The notes beneath the pieces are model-generated. The model had not been told where the DNA came from, made no database searches, and saw only the letters and a list, made by a program, of their open reading frames with translations. This document shows, in pieces, positions 15,722 through 24,334 of a stretch of 45,224 nt of DNA (position 1 is the first letter of the stretch; each line of letters begins with the position of its first letter). The position numbers and the translations under genes were made by a program. Location of the stretch: positions 1 to 45,224 of the forward strand of contig DAIQRD010000004.1 of the NCBI GenBank assembly GCA_036786445.1, given 5' to 3'. The stretch is from JAAZMF01 sp036786445. GTDB taxonomy: Bacteria > Bacillota > Limnochordia > DTU087.

Positions 15722-17341
15722 ATGTCATTGAAAATAAGGGACGATATAGTCCATCTGGAGACGATTATAGGATCCAATTCGGCTCAGACTGTAGCAGAAG
15801 GCACATTGACAATTCCCGGCAGCATGCCAGCAGCAGACAGAATCGTCAAAGCATCTGCCATTGCATATGTCAAGGAATACTGGTTAGAAGAAGATAGAGT
15901 AAATATCGAAGGCATGCTATCCGTCACACTGATCTACGCCGGGCAGTACGATAAAGGGCAGACGTATTACGGCAGTATGCAGTCTGTCGAAGGAGTAGCT
16001 TTTAGTCATTTTGTAGATATACCTGGCGCGATGCCAGGGATGCAGCCTCACAGCCGAGCCACTGTGCTGGATCTGCAATCCACGCTCCGGAGTGATGGTC
16101 GCACTGTGGATGTGGATTTTGTGTTGGAGGTATCAGCTACTGTCGTCGAGGAACAAGAGCTAACTCTACTAACCGATGCTGTGGCTAGCTCACCGAGGAA
16201 GATCAAGCTATCCAAGGATGTGTTGCATCTCGAAGATGTCGTTGGCCAAGGAACTGCCCAAGTAGAGATCAGGGAGGTGCTTCCCTTACCCGCGGGGGCA
16301 GAGCATCCTGTACGCCTCTTAGAATTACAGGGTTCTTTTAAAGCAGCGGAAAAACGAGCAGCGGTGGATAGGGGTGTTGTTTCCGGGACTATGAGCTACA
16401 AGGCTGTCTGCGCAGTGATATCTGAGCATACCGGAGACGAGCAACTACTAGTCTATCGCTGGGATGATGTTGCCCGGGTAGAGCTGAGTGCGGAGATACC
16501 CGGCACTAGAGTGGGCATGACCGTCTACCCCGAGGTGGCAGCTCCCAAGGTTTCTGGCCGGATAACACATGAGGGACAGTCGGTTAGCATCGACGGCACG
16601 CTTAATGCTACAGTGAGGGTTGTACAGCCGGCAGACATGGCGGTAGTAACGGGTGTGGAAGCCGATTCTGACCTGGAAATAGGTCTGCGGCGAGAATCAA
16701 TCTGGATTCAACAGGTGGGGGAGACTGTCGCTAAGGATGTGCATGTGGATGGTACCGTAGATTTGCCCGAATCGCGCCCGCCTCTGGAGAAACTACTAGA
16801 CATAGAAGCTCGAGCGGCAGTGGCGAGCACCTCTCTGGTAGGTGGCCGGGTGATGGTAATGGGTTATCTGGATCTGGCGGCTGTGTATGTAGCTCGAACC
16901 GATGATTTTGCTCAGCCGGTATATCATACGGCCTGGAACAATGCGGGAGCATTCGAAGCGAGCATCAATATGCCGACAGCATCCGGTGAGGCAGACATAG
17001 AAGCCGATGTGATCATCCAGAGTGTTCAGGCAGAGCCTCTGAGTCGGGAGACCATCGGATTCCATGCGACACTCAAGATAACTTGTCGGATCAAGGAGAC
17101 AGTAGCTAAAGAAGTTATTGCGGAAGCTGTAGAGTTGAGGCAATTCAAAGGACGTCTACCCACATATACCTGTGTAACTTTGCAGGCTGAAGATAGTCTG
17201 TGGCAATTAGCCACAAAGTACGGAGTTACCACGGAAGCTTTGGTAGAGCAAAACCTCGCGCTAGCCGATCTAGGTGAGAATGATGCTTTGCCGGCGGGTG
17301 CCAAGATCTTGATTAGCAAACATGGTGTCTCTTTAGTATAA
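15722..17341 (+). CDS. sipL: SipL-like spore coat morphogenetic protein (DUF3794/SPOCS repeats plus LysM)
   Basis: Likely functional counterpart of Clostridioides difficile SipL, which binds SpoIVA and anchors the coat to the forespore. It has three repeats of the SPOCS (DUF3794) type at about residues 30-140, 165-300 and 325-470; each begins with a strand-rich segment such as VHLETIIGSNSAQ or LHLEDVVGQGTAQ. A C-terminal LysM follows at about 487-535 (QAEDSLWQLATKYGVTTEAL). It has no signal peptide and acts in the mother-cell cytoplasm. Length is 539 aa. The start is ATG 15722 after AAAGGGGGGAAGG. It may be under sigma-E, but I see only weak candidate boxes upstream. A strong hairpin follows the gene. 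Confidence 0.88.
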   Translation: MSLKIRDDIVHLETIIGSNSAQTVAEGTLTIPGSMPAADRIVKASAIAYVKEYWLEEDRVNIEGMLSVTLIYAGQYDKGQTYYGSMQSVEGVAFSHFVDIPGAMPGMQPHSRATVLDLQSTLRSDGRTVDVDFVLEVSATVVEEQELTLLTDAVASSPRKIKLSKDVLHLEDVVGQGTAQVEIREVLPLPAGAEHPVRLLELQGSFKAAEKRAAVDRGVVSGTMSYKAVCAVISEHTGDEQLLVYRWDDVARVELSAEIPGTRVGMTVYPEVAAPKVSGRITHEGQSVSIDGTLNATVRVVQPADMAVVTGVEADSDLEIGLRRESIWIQQVGETVAKDVHVDGTVDLPESRPPLEKLLDIEARAAVASTSLVGGRVMVMGYLDLAAVYVARTDDFAQPVYHTAWNNAGAFEASINMPTASGEADIEADVIIQSVQAEPLSRETIGFHATLKITCRIKETVAKEVIAEAVELRQFKGRLPTYTCVTLQAEDSLWQLATKYGVTTEALVEQNLALADLGENDALPAGAKILISKHGVSLV

Positions 17342-17374
17342 ACCTTGGCATCGTGCAAATACTGGAGTTCCCAC

Positions 17375-17409
17375 AGCACTGCCGGCGCAACTTTTGCACC
17401 GGCAGTGCT
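17375..17409. other. Long hairpin after the sipL-like gene, no T-tract
   Basis: AGCACTGCCGG (17375-17385) pairs with CCGGCAGTGCT (17399-17409), with an inner GCAA/TTGC stem across one C-A mismatch and a 3-base loop. The following AATATCCCTTT is not a proper T-run. It may act as a transcript end or processing barrier. Confidence 0.6.
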
Positions 17410-17532
17410 AATATCCCTTTCAGATATGTAGGGTGTGCCTATAGTTGATTTGTGGGCATAATCTATGGATAAACAGCCTATACTACAGACCATGGGACAA
17501 TGTTTTTCGGACATATAAGGAGGGGGTTAAAG

Positions 17533-18462
17533 ATGGGATCTGAGCTCAAGGGGGATAATGCGGGTTTAGATAATGCTAATCGTATGTATACTGAGGCAGA
17601 GGATCAGCTAGTCCTGGCCAAGTGGTGGAATAAGAAATTGCGACCAGAATTGGCGGAGGAATTGGGTAGGACAGAGGCTGCCTTGGCGCAGCGGTTCTAT
17701 GCCATCTTGAAGAAGCAGGGGCTAGATCCAAAAGCGTACAGAAATGATATGAAACAACAGGGTAGTAGGCGACATCTGCAATCCACGCCGCTGAGTAAGC
17801 GGGCTTGGACTCGGGATGAGGATATTATGCTTTGGCGGCGGCTTAAGGCAGGAGAGAGCCTTGATTCCACAGTAGCTAGCTTACCTGGCCGCACCATCGA
17901 GGAATGTAAAGAACGCTATGAAATCCTACAGCAAGCCAACGAGGCAAATACTGTTTCCAATGATGTCAGCAGACAGGAGTCTATGGAACCTACCCAAGTC
18001 AAGGAGGCAAGTCAACAGGCAGAGGAACCTGAGCCTGAAGATTTTCTGGATGCACTCAGACAGTTCCCACAACAGGCGGGGTCATTGAGTCACCGCATGG
18101 ATGCCATGGAAAATGATGTGAAATACGTAAAAGGTAATCTCCAGTTTGTTCTGGAGCATCTAGCCCAGGGTTTAGGCAATGTAGCTCAATATCTCACCGG
18201 TCAGGGTCAGGATTTCAGTACCTTTGAAGCCATTAAGCAGGAAAACCAGTCCCTGCGCAACGAGATAACCGAACTCAAACAGCGAGTAGAGAGTGAGAAA
18301 AAGGAACTCAGGCAAGTCTACAATGAGCTGGAGTTTTGGTTGAGCGAATTCATGGAGATGAGGAAGATCGAGAAGGTGGCCAACCTAGGAGAGTTGATAC
18401 CTAAACTCAAGTATTCCTACGATAGATTTGGGGTGTTGCTCCAGATAGAGAGAGACGCATAA
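17533..18462 (+). CDS. Two-repeat Myb/SANT-like coiled-coil protein (RsfA-like regulator candidate)
   Basis: Residues about 18-62 and 87-130 are helical repeats with the Trp/Asp-Glu spacing of Myb/SANT domains: YTEAEDQLVLAKWW and AWTRDEDIMLWRRLKAG, each ending in a helix with RTEAALAQRFY or RTIEECKERYE. An acidic linker follows, then a coiled coil (about 235-285). The prespore regulator RsfA of B. subtilis and phage Myb-like proteins share such repeats, but only loosely; a DNA-binding role is inferred. The start is ATG 17533 after AAGGAGGGGG. A weak sporulation-type -10, CATAATCTA, lies at 17457-17465. The gene sits between a coat gene and a DacF-like gene. Confidence 0.68.
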   Translation: MGSELKGDNAGLDNANRMYTEAEDQLVLAKWWNKKLRPELAEELGRTEAALAQRFYAILKKQGLDPKAYRNDMKQQGSRRHLQSTPLSKRAWTRDEDIMLWRRLKAGESLDSTVASLPGRTIEECKERYEILQQANEANTVSNDVSRQESMEPTQVKEASQQAEEPEPEDFLDALRQFPQQAGSLSHRMDAMENDVKYVKGNLQFVLEHLAQGLGNVAQYLTGQGQDFSTFEAIKQENQSLRNEITELKQRVESEKKELRQVYNELEFWLSEFMEMRKIEKVANLGELIPKLKYSYDRFGVLLQIERDA

Positions 18463-18504
18463 GGTCAATGGTTAAGCCAGTTGGCTTATTATGGAAAAAG
18501 CCTT

Positions 18505-18537
18505 GCCCTGGGGTTTAGTACACCAGGGTCTTGTTTT
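18505..18537 (+). terminator. Probable intrinsic terminator
   Basis: GCCCTGG (18505-18511) pairs with CCAGGGT (18523-18529) around an 11-base loop, followed by CTTGTTTTT. It sits between the Myb-like gene and the DacF-like gene and indicates separate transcription. Confidence 0.65.
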
Positions 18538-18651
18538 TCTTGCAGGGTTTTCCTCCTATATGGCGAACAAAAACAGATACCCTCGACCTTGGGGCAGCTA
18601 AGTAAATGCATGCTGCAACGAGGTATCGGCTGGGGAGGAAGGAGAGATAGT

Positions 18652-19839
18652 TTGCAGAACAGGAAGGTTTGTGTACTCGGAATTATACTATCATTGATAA
18701 TCTTCATGACACCGGGTCAAGTCCACGCCCTAACTGCCGATGATTTGGCAGTCGATGCAGCATTATTGATTGTGGTAGGTAGAGAGCAAGTATTGATGGA
18801 GAAGAATGCTGATAAGCAGTTAGAACCCGCCAGCATTACCAAGATCATGACAATGCTGCTTGCTTTAGAAGCTGTTGAAAGGGGAGAAAGCACCCTTACC
18901 GACGAGGTTCTGGTGAGTCCCGATGCCCAGGCAATAGGAGGTTCTCAAGTTTGGTTGCGAGCAGGTGAAGTCTTCAGCCTGGAGCAATTGCTCAAGGCCG
19001 TGGCTATTCAGTCAGCTAACGATGCTGCATATGCTGTTGCGGAACATATAGCAGGATCTGTGCCAGCTTTTGTGAGACAGATGAACCGAAGGGCACAGGA
19101 ATTGGGTATGGATAATACTCATTTTGCTAATGCCCACGGTTTGCCAGCAGAACCTGGTCAACAGCCCAGCGTTACTACAGTTAATGACATCAACAAGATG
19201 ACCCAGGCCCTCTTGAAGTTCCCTGTTGTATTAGAATGGACCTCCACTTGGTCTGAAGTATTCCGTCCAGGCAATCCCCCGACGGTTCTACACAATACTA
19301 ACCGTTTGCTAAGGGAATATCCTGGCTTAGATGGGCTGAAAACGGGGCATACCGACAAAGCAGGCTATTGCCTAGTAGCGACGGCTTCCCGCGATGACCT
19401 ACGGTTGGTATCCATAGTTATGGGTGCTATTAGTGATCTAGAGCGTCGGCAGGATTCGAGAAGGTTATTTGATTATGGCTTCAAAGGTTTCACCTCCCAA
19501 CGGCTAGTAGCGAGCCAAGACGTCATCGGCGAAGCAGTAGTGAAAAACGGTTCTCCAGAGAAAGTCAATGTGGTGGCCTTGCAGGATCTAGATGTCTTGA
19601 TGGAAAAAGGTAGTACTGATAACTGGCAATTCGATTTGCAGTTAAAACCCGATCTGGGGGCCCCTTTGGTTCCCGGAGACGTGATCGGCTCACTAGTAGC
19701 TACTGCAGACGGCCTGCCGCTAGGTCGGATACCCGTGGCAGTGCAGGAAAATGTGAAAATGGCTAACGGATTTGTGAAAGCTTGGCGATGGCTTAGAGAC
19801 TTGGCAAAGTCTATCATAAAGACTGAATCTGTAGGGTAG
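18652..19839 (+). CDS. D-alanyl-D-alanine carboxypeptidase, DacF/PBP5 type
   Basis: A serine peptidase that trims the terminal D-Ala from peptidoglycan stems outside the membrane; sporulation paralogues (DacB, DacF) tune cortex cross-linking. A signal peptide spans residues 1-26, ending TPGQVHA. All three active-site motifs are present: Ser61-x-x-Lys64 (SITK), Ser121-Ala-Asn123, and Lys230-Thr-Gly (GLKTG). The C-terminal beta-rich PBP5 domain spans about 285-380, with a final amphipathic tail suitable for membrane attachment. The start is TTG 18652 after GGAGGAAGGAG; this gives 395 aa and a clean signal peptide. The longer frame from 18481 overlaps a terminator. Confidence 0.9.
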   Translation: MQNRKVCVLGIILSLIIFMTPGQVHALTADDLAVDAALLIVVGREQVLMEKNADKQLEPASITKIMTMLLALEAVERGESTLTDEVLVSPDAQAIGGSQVWLRAGEVFSLEQLLKAVAIQSANDAAYAVAEHIAGSVPAFVRQMNRRAQELGMDNTHFANAHGLPAEPGQQPSVTTVNDINKMTQALLKFPVVLEWTSTWSEVFRPGNPPTVLHNTNRLLREYPGLDGLKTGHTDKAGYCLVATASRDDLRLVSIVMGAISDLERRQDSRRLFDYGFKGFTSQRLVASQDVIGEAVVKNGSPEKVNVVALQDLDVLMEKGSTDNWQFDLQLKPDLGAPLVPGDVIGSLVATADGLPLGRIPVAVQENVKMANGFVKAWRWLRDLAKSIIKTESVG

Positions 19840-19854
19840 TGGTTGTAGAGGGAG

Positions 19855-20808
19855 TTGTTGTCGGTGGGACGGCTAGTGGAGGCGGCCCCTGCCAAAATAA
19901 ACCTTGCTTTAGAGGTCGGTGGATTGAGGCCAGATGGTTATCATGACATCCACTCAGTGATGCAGTCCCTTGATTTGAGGGACACCATCATACTAGAGGA
20001 TCGTCCTGCGGGGGTGTCCTTGACATGTTTAACGGGGGATCCCCTTGATCAGGGTGCTTTGGCTTACATGGGCTCTGACCCGGGGTATATGCCCCCCTCC
20101 GATTGCCGGAACATAGCTTGGCAAGCAGCAGAGCTTTTGATGGAAGCGACTGGTATAAAGCGGGGTCTGCACATTGTCCTTCGCAAAGTTATTCCGGTGT
20201 CTGCGGGTCTTGGCGGCGGGAGTGCTGACGCGGCCGCTGTATTAAGGGGCTTGAACCAAGCTTGGAATCTAGGGCTGACTATGGAAGAGTTGGTGACTAT
20301 TGGCGCAAGAGTAGGAGCCGATGTCCCCTTTTGTCTGTTAGGCGGAACTGCGGAAGTCAAGGGCATCGGGGAGCATGTAGTTCCTTTGCCTGCAGCACCA
20401 TCTTGGCCTGTGATTTTAGTCAATCCTCCAGTGGGAGTATCTACTGCTGTCTGTTATTCAGAGTATGATAGGCTCCTGCAACCGGTTAGTGTAGATGTGG
20501 ATGCCATGGTGGCGGCCTTAGCGGCAGAGGATTTGCAGCAAGTGGCTACCCATCTAGGTAATTCCCTGGAGACAGTCACTTTCACTCAGTTGCCCTCATT
20601 GGCTAGGGTGAAGGTTACTCTGGTAGAATGTGGCTGTATAGGTGTGATGATGAGCGGGAGCGGACCTACGTTTTTTGGCCTAGTAAATGATGTTGACCAT
20701 GGGGATAAGGTTTTTGCGAAACTGAAGGCCGCACTTAAGCAGGAACCTTTAGATGAGATGCCTAACGTCTATTTGACAAGATTTAGGTCAACCCCTGAGG
20801 TCGTTTAG
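19855..20808 (+). CDS. ispE: 4-diphosphocytidyl-2-C-methyl-D-erythritol kinase
   Basis: GHMP-family kinase of the MEP isoprenoid pathway, phosphorylating CDP-ME at the 2-OH. The sequence shows APAKINLALEVGG with Lys, the phosphate loop PVSAGLGGGSADAAAV, and the C-terminal MSGSGPTFFGL. Length 317 aa is slightly long. Starts TTG 19855, TTG 19858 and GTG 19864 are all in frame after AGAGGGA. The gene's place after veg and the spore genes matches B. subtilis, where ispE precedes purR. Confidence 0.95.
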   Translation: MLSVGRLVEAAPAKINLALEVGGLRPDGYHDIHSVMQSLDLRDTIILEDRPAGVSLTCLTGDPLDQGALAYMGSDPGYMPPSDCRNIAWQAAELLMEATGIKRGLHIVLRKVIPVSAGLGGGSADAAAVLRGLNQAWNLGLTMEELVTIGARVGADVPFCLLGGTAEVKGIGEHVVPLPAAPSWPVILVNPPVGVSTAVCYSEYDRLLQPVSVDVDAMVAALAAEDLQQVATHLGNSLETVTFTQLPSLARVKVTLVECGCIGVMMSGSGPTFFGLVNDVDHGDKVFAKLKAALKQEPLDEMPNVYLTRFRSTPEVV

Positions 20809-20878
20809 TTCTACAAGGGTAGAGACATTTTCTGAGAACTTGGCGCATGTCTGCAAGCATACTAGAAAGGAGGCGCTT

Positions 20879-21580
20879 TTGGCGATGCACAGACGATTGA
20901 TGCCTATAGAATTGGACAATTATAAACCTCTCCGGGACATCGTGTTTGAGACGCTAAGAGAGGCGATAATTGCGGGCCAGTTGCGCCCCGGTGAGCGACT
21001 TATGGAAGTGCAGATTGCTGAGGAGCTCGGTGTTAGTCGCACCCCTGTGCGGGAAGCCATTCGGAAATTGGAATTAGAGGAATTTGTGGTGATGGTCCCC
21101 CGCAAAGGCGCCTATGTGGCTGGTATTTCCATCAAGGATATTACAGATGTTTTTGAGATTCGCAGGGCCTTAGAGGGTTTGTCAGCAGAATTGGCAGCCG
21201 AGCGCATGACCGAAGAGGAATTGGATGAGCTAGAAAGCATCATGGTTAGTACAGCTGAGACTACGGAAAGGCTAGATGTTGTATCGGCTGTGGATATGGA
21301 TACAGGGTTTCACCAAGTGCTCTATGAAGCTAGCCGTAACGAGAAATTACGTGGCATGCTGTATCACCTACGGGAGCAGATCCAAAGGTTCAGGACTCAA
21401 TCATTGGGTAGGCCTGGGCGTCTACAGCGTGCTCTAGTAGAGCACCAGGGTATCGTGGATGCTCTCCGGAGCCGTGACTCAGAGTTAGCTCGGCAGCTGG
21501 CAGAGCAGCACATAGATAACGCCGAAAGTGAATTACTGGACGTGTTTCAAGAAGACGTGAAAGAGGAAGAGGAATCATGA
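20879..21580 (+). CDS. GntR family transcriptional regulator (FadR-type C-terminal domain)
   Basis: A winged-helix repressor or activator with a helical ligand domain. Residues 12-75 form the GntR DNA-binding domain, with ELGVSRTPVREAIRKLE as recognition helix. Residues about 85-210 form an FCD-type all-helical domain with Asp and His residues likely to bind metal or an organic acid. The end is very acidic. The start TTG 20879 (AAAGGAGG five bases upstream) or ATG 20885 is likely; the frame is open further. The stop overlaps the next gene by four bases (ATGA), so the two are coupled. It occupies the position where B. subtilis has purR. Confidence 0.88.
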   Translation: MAMHRRLMPIELDNYKPLRDIVFETLREAIIAGQLRPGERLMEVQIAEELGVSRTPVREAIRKLELEEFVVMVPRKGAYVAGISIKDITDVFEIRRALEGLSAELAAERMTEEELDELESIMVSTAETTERLDVVSAVDMDTGFHQVLYEASRNEKLRGMLYHLREQIQRFRTQSLGRPGRLQRALVEHQGIVDALRSRDSELARQLAEQHIDNAESELLDVFQEDVKEEEES

Positions 21581-22392
21581 TCCAGGTGGATGCAGTGGTG
21601 CTAGCTGGTGCGAAGAATACCGGCCGGTTACGGGAAATGGATGGCAGCTACTATGAAGCTAGTATAAAGATAGCCGGGCGGCCCATGGTCTACTATGTGC
21701 TGGATGCTTTGGCCGCGGTTCCCGAGATACGGCGGATCATGGTTGCTGCTCCATCTGGAGCGTTCCCAGATGATCAGGGTAACTGGCACGGCAAAGTGTC
21801 TTTCACTGCGGCGGGTGATAGCCTCCTAGAGAATATTCGCAGAGGTATCAAAGCCCTGAATACCAATGCAAAGGTGTTGATCGTGACATCTGATATTCCA
21901 CTGCTTAACCCAGGGGCTGTATCTGATTTTATCCTGCGCTGCCAAGAGCGGGAAGCTGATGTCTACTACCCAATCATTAGTCGAGATGTCAATGATCATG
22001 AGTTCCCGGGAGTAAAGCGCACGTACTTTCGCCTGCGGGAGGGTGTGTTTACCGGAGGCAATATGGCGCTTATATCACCTCAGATTTTCGAAGCTTACCA
22101 GCCCATAATCGAGCAAGCAATTGCCATGCGCAAAAACCCGTGGAAGTTGAGTCGGCTTTTGGGGATCAAGTTCATTTTTAAGTTCATGCTCAAGCAGCTA
22201 AGCATTGGCGAGATTGAGTCTCGTGTAGAGGATGTGTTGCAGCTCCGCGGCGTGGGAGTGATCTCGCCATACCCTCAGGTTGGTATCGATGTAGACAAAC
22301 CCAGCGATCTACAGCTTGCCCGGCAGGTGCTGGAAGGAGTGGATTGTGCAGCGGGGGATCCCATGAAAGGTACCGATTTGCATTACCATTGA
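21577..22392 (+). CDS. MobA/IspD-like nucleotidyltransferase family protein
   Basis: A predicted NTP-transferase fold protein (GT-A type) of 271 residues. The N-terminus DAVVLAGAKNTGRLREM differs from the canonical LAGGxGxRMG loop, having AKNTG in place of GKGTR. Further motifs are a substrate-like KIAGRPMVYYVLDAL, VLIVTSDIPLLNP with the metal-binding Asp, and VFTGGNMALIS. The C-terminal part is helical. The substrate is unknown; molybdopterin or sugar nucleotide are possible. It overlaps the GntR gene by four bases, and the pair lies between ispE and glmU, suggesting the regulator may control it. Confidence 0.75.
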   Translation: MIQVDAVVLAGAKNTGRLREMDGSYYEASIKIAGRPMVYYVLDALAAVPEIRRIMVAAPSGAFPDDQGNWHGKVSFTAAGDSLLENIRRGIKALNTNAKVLIVTSDIPLLNPGAVSDFILRCQEREADVYYPIISRDVNDHEFPGVKRTYFRLREGVFTGGNMALISPQIFEAYQPIIEQAIAMRKNPWKLSRLLGIKFIFKFMLKQLSIGEIESRVEDVLQLRGVGVISPYPQVGIDVDKPSDLQLARQVLEGVDCAAGDPMKGTDLHYH

Positions 22393-22431
22393 GGATAACC
22401 AGCTGAAGCTAGCTTTGCCAGCAAACGACTA

Positions 22432-22461
22432 GCATAACGACCTCCCAAAGGTATCAAACTA
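22432..22461 (+). promoter_or_regulatory. Sigma-G-like promoter for the SASP gene
   Basis: GCATA (22432-22436) and CAAACTA (22455-22461) are 18 bases apart. The sigma-G consensus is about GMATA, 18 bases, then CATACTA; the -10 differs at one position. The distance to the start codon (27 bases) fits. Confidence 0.6.
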
Positions 22462-22488
22462 GAGTTGAACCCGACAGGAGGTGAGATC

Positions 22489-22728
22489 ATGGGTACTGGT
22501 CAGAAAAGCAACCAGCTAATGGTGACAAACGCATATAACGCTATGGAGCAGTTTAAGTATGAGACTGCCAATGAACTCGGTATTCAAGTGCCAGATGGTG
22601 GGTACTGGGGTCACGTGCCCTCCCGGGATTGCGGAGCCGTTGGGGGCAACATGGTACGGAAGATGATTGCAGCAGCGGAGCAGGCCCTGATTAGTCAGGC
22701 TACCTCCAATGCACCTAAGAATTACTAA
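22489..22728 (+). CDS. Small acid-soluble spore protein, alpha/beta type
   Basis: A DNA-coating protein of the dormant spore core, degraded at germination by GPR protease. It is 79 aa and contains the GPR-site-like FKYETANELGIQV and the signature CGAVGGNMVRKMIAAAEQ. The start is ATG 22489 after ACAGGAGGTGAG. A sigma-G-like promoter at 22432-22461 fits forespore expression, and a terminator at 22759 closes it. It lies between the nucleotidyltransferase gene and glmU. A closely similar second copy is at 43274-43570. Confidence 0.93.
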   Translation: MGTGQKSNQLMVTNAYNAMEQFKYETANELGIQVPDGGYWGHVPSRDCGAVGGNMVRKMIAAAEQALISQATSNAPKNY

Positions 22729-22758
22729 TGTACACAGCATCGGCTTAGCATTTCATCA

Positions 22759-22780
22759 GCCCGCCTTCTGGCGGGCTTTA
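22759..22780 (+). terminator. Intrinsic terminator after the SASP gene
   Basis: GCCCGCC (22759-22765), loop TTCT and GGCGGGC (22770-22776) are followed by TTTA. A short GC stem 30 bases after the stop. Confidence 0.85.
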
Positions 22781-22900
22781 TGGTATTCGGCATAGTCTGG
22801 CAGGACTCTGGTGACGTATTCCCGAAATCTCAATAAGGCCATTACTTAACCGGTGTGGTGATAGGAATCAAGCCGATATCTGCGGTGGGAGGAGACAACT

Positions 22901-24286
22901 ATGTCAATAGCTGCAATAGTCTTAGCTGCAGGGAAAGGTACCCGCATGAAGTCCGCTATTCCCAAGGTGTTGCACCAGATCTGTGGACTTTCCATGGTGG
23001 GACACGTGGTTAGAAACCTGGAGGAAGCTGGGATCCAGCGGATCATCGTCGTCGTGGGACCTGATGGACTAGAGGCCGAATTGGGTCCCAGTGTTGAGTA
23101 CGTGGTGCAAATGGAGCAATTGGGGACTGGCCATGCTGTCATGCAGGCAGAGGAAGCATTGAAGGGGCATTCCGGTCCTGTTTTGGTGATCACTGGGGAC
23201 TCACCGCTATACCGAGGGGAGACTCTACTGGGCTTAATCAGCTACCACTTAGATGGCGGTGCTGTGGGTACGGTCCTGACAGTTGATGTCGCCGATCCCG
23301 CGGGCTATGGCCGGATTATCCGAGATGCCGATGGGAATCTAGAAAAGATTGTGGAGCAAAGAGATACAACCCCTTCCCAAGCTTTAGTAAAGGAAATCAA
23401 CAGTGGAACTTTTGTATTTGCCAGTGTCCCCCTCTTTTCAGCGCTACGGCGCATAAGGCCACAGAATGCGCAAAATGAGTATTACCTTCCTGATGTCCTT
23501 ACCATTTTGAAGGAGGCATATGGTAAGGTGCAAATCTTTAAGCATCACGACCCTGAAGAAGCTCTAGGGATCAATGATCGTGTTCAATTGGCCGCGGCTG
23601 AGCAAATCCTGCGCAACCGGGTGCGGGAGGCATGGATGCGGGCTGGTGTCACCATGATCGACCCTGCCACCGTTTACATAGATGCCGAGGCAGAGTTGGC
23701 ACCAGATGTAGTCCTCTTGCCGTTTACGTTTATTGAAGGGCACACAACGATTGCAGGTGGGTCTGTAATCGGACCGTTTACCCGCTTGCAGGATGCCAAA
23801 GTGGGGGAAAATGTAACTGTTAGCCAAGCAACTGTAATAGCAAGCAGCCTAGGCTCCCGATGTGTGGTGGGACCATATAGCCATATCCGGCACGGCTGTG
23901 ATATTGCGACCGGAGCCAAAGTGGGGGGGTTTTGCGAAATTAAGAATACAACCATTGGGTCTGGCAGCAAAGTGCCCCACCTAAGCTATTTGGGAGATAC
24001 TGATGTGGGGAGCGATGTAAACATTGGAGCTGGCACTATTACCTGCAATTACGATGGGGTTTTGAAACACCGCACGATAATCCAGGATCAAGCCTTTGTT
24101 GGTAGCAACTGCAACTTAGTGGCTCCCATCGAGGTGGGTGCCAGTGCGTATGTCGCCGCCGGATCGACTATCACAGGCAATATCCCCCCTGGTGCTCTGG
24201 GTGTAGCCCGTAGCCGACAAAAGAATATCGCCGATTGGGCGACTAAATGGAGCAAAAAGCATTCTGCTGAAGAGGAATCACGATAG
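22901..24286 (+). CDS. glmU: Bifunctional UDP-N-acetylglucosamine pyrophosphorylase / glucosamine-1-phosphate N-acetyltransferase
   Basis: Makes UDP-GlcNAc for the cell wall in two steps, acetylation then uridylylation. Residues 1-230 form the pyrophosphorylase domain, starting IVLAAGKGTRMKS, with GDSPLYRGETL. From about 250 a left-handed beta helix of hexapeptide repeats forms the acetyltransferase, with the conserved HLSYLGD, GAGTITCNYDG and VAAGSTIT motifs. Length 461 aa is normal. The start is ATG 22901 after GGGAGGAGA. It is followed by prs, as in B. subtilis gcaD-prs-ctc. Confidence 0.96.
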   Translation: MSIAAIVLAAGKGTRMKSAIPKVLHQICGLSMVGHVVRNLEEAGIQRIIVVVGPDGLEAELGPSVEYVVQMEQLGTGHAVMQAEEALKGHSGPVLVITGDSPLYRGETLLGLISYHLDGGAVGTVLTVDVADPAGYGRIIRDADGNLEKIVEQRDTTPSQALVKEINSGTFVFASVPLFSALRRIRPQNAQNEYYLPDVLTILKEAYGKVQIFKHHDPEEALGINDRVQLAAAEQILRNRVREAWMRAGVTMIDPATVYIDAEAELAPDVVLLPFTFIEGHTTIAGGSVIGPFTRLQDAKVGENVTVSQATVIASSLGSRCVVGPYSHIRHGCDIATGAKVGGFCEIKNTTIGSGSKVPHLSYLGDTDVGSDVNIGAGTITCNYDGVLKHRTIIQDQAFVGSNCNLVAPIEVGASAYVAAGSTITGNIPPGALGVARSRQKNIADWATKWSKKHSAEEESR

Positions 24287-24334
24287 CATTCTCGAATATT
24301 CCCAAGGCACTTTCAATATATTCAAGAACAGGAA

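Noticed and set aside
17436..17465. Possible sigma-E or sigma-K promoter (CATAATCTA) before the Myb-like gene
   Set aside because: The -10 resembles CATAnnnTA, but no convincing -35 lies at the right spacing, so it is mentioned only as weak context.
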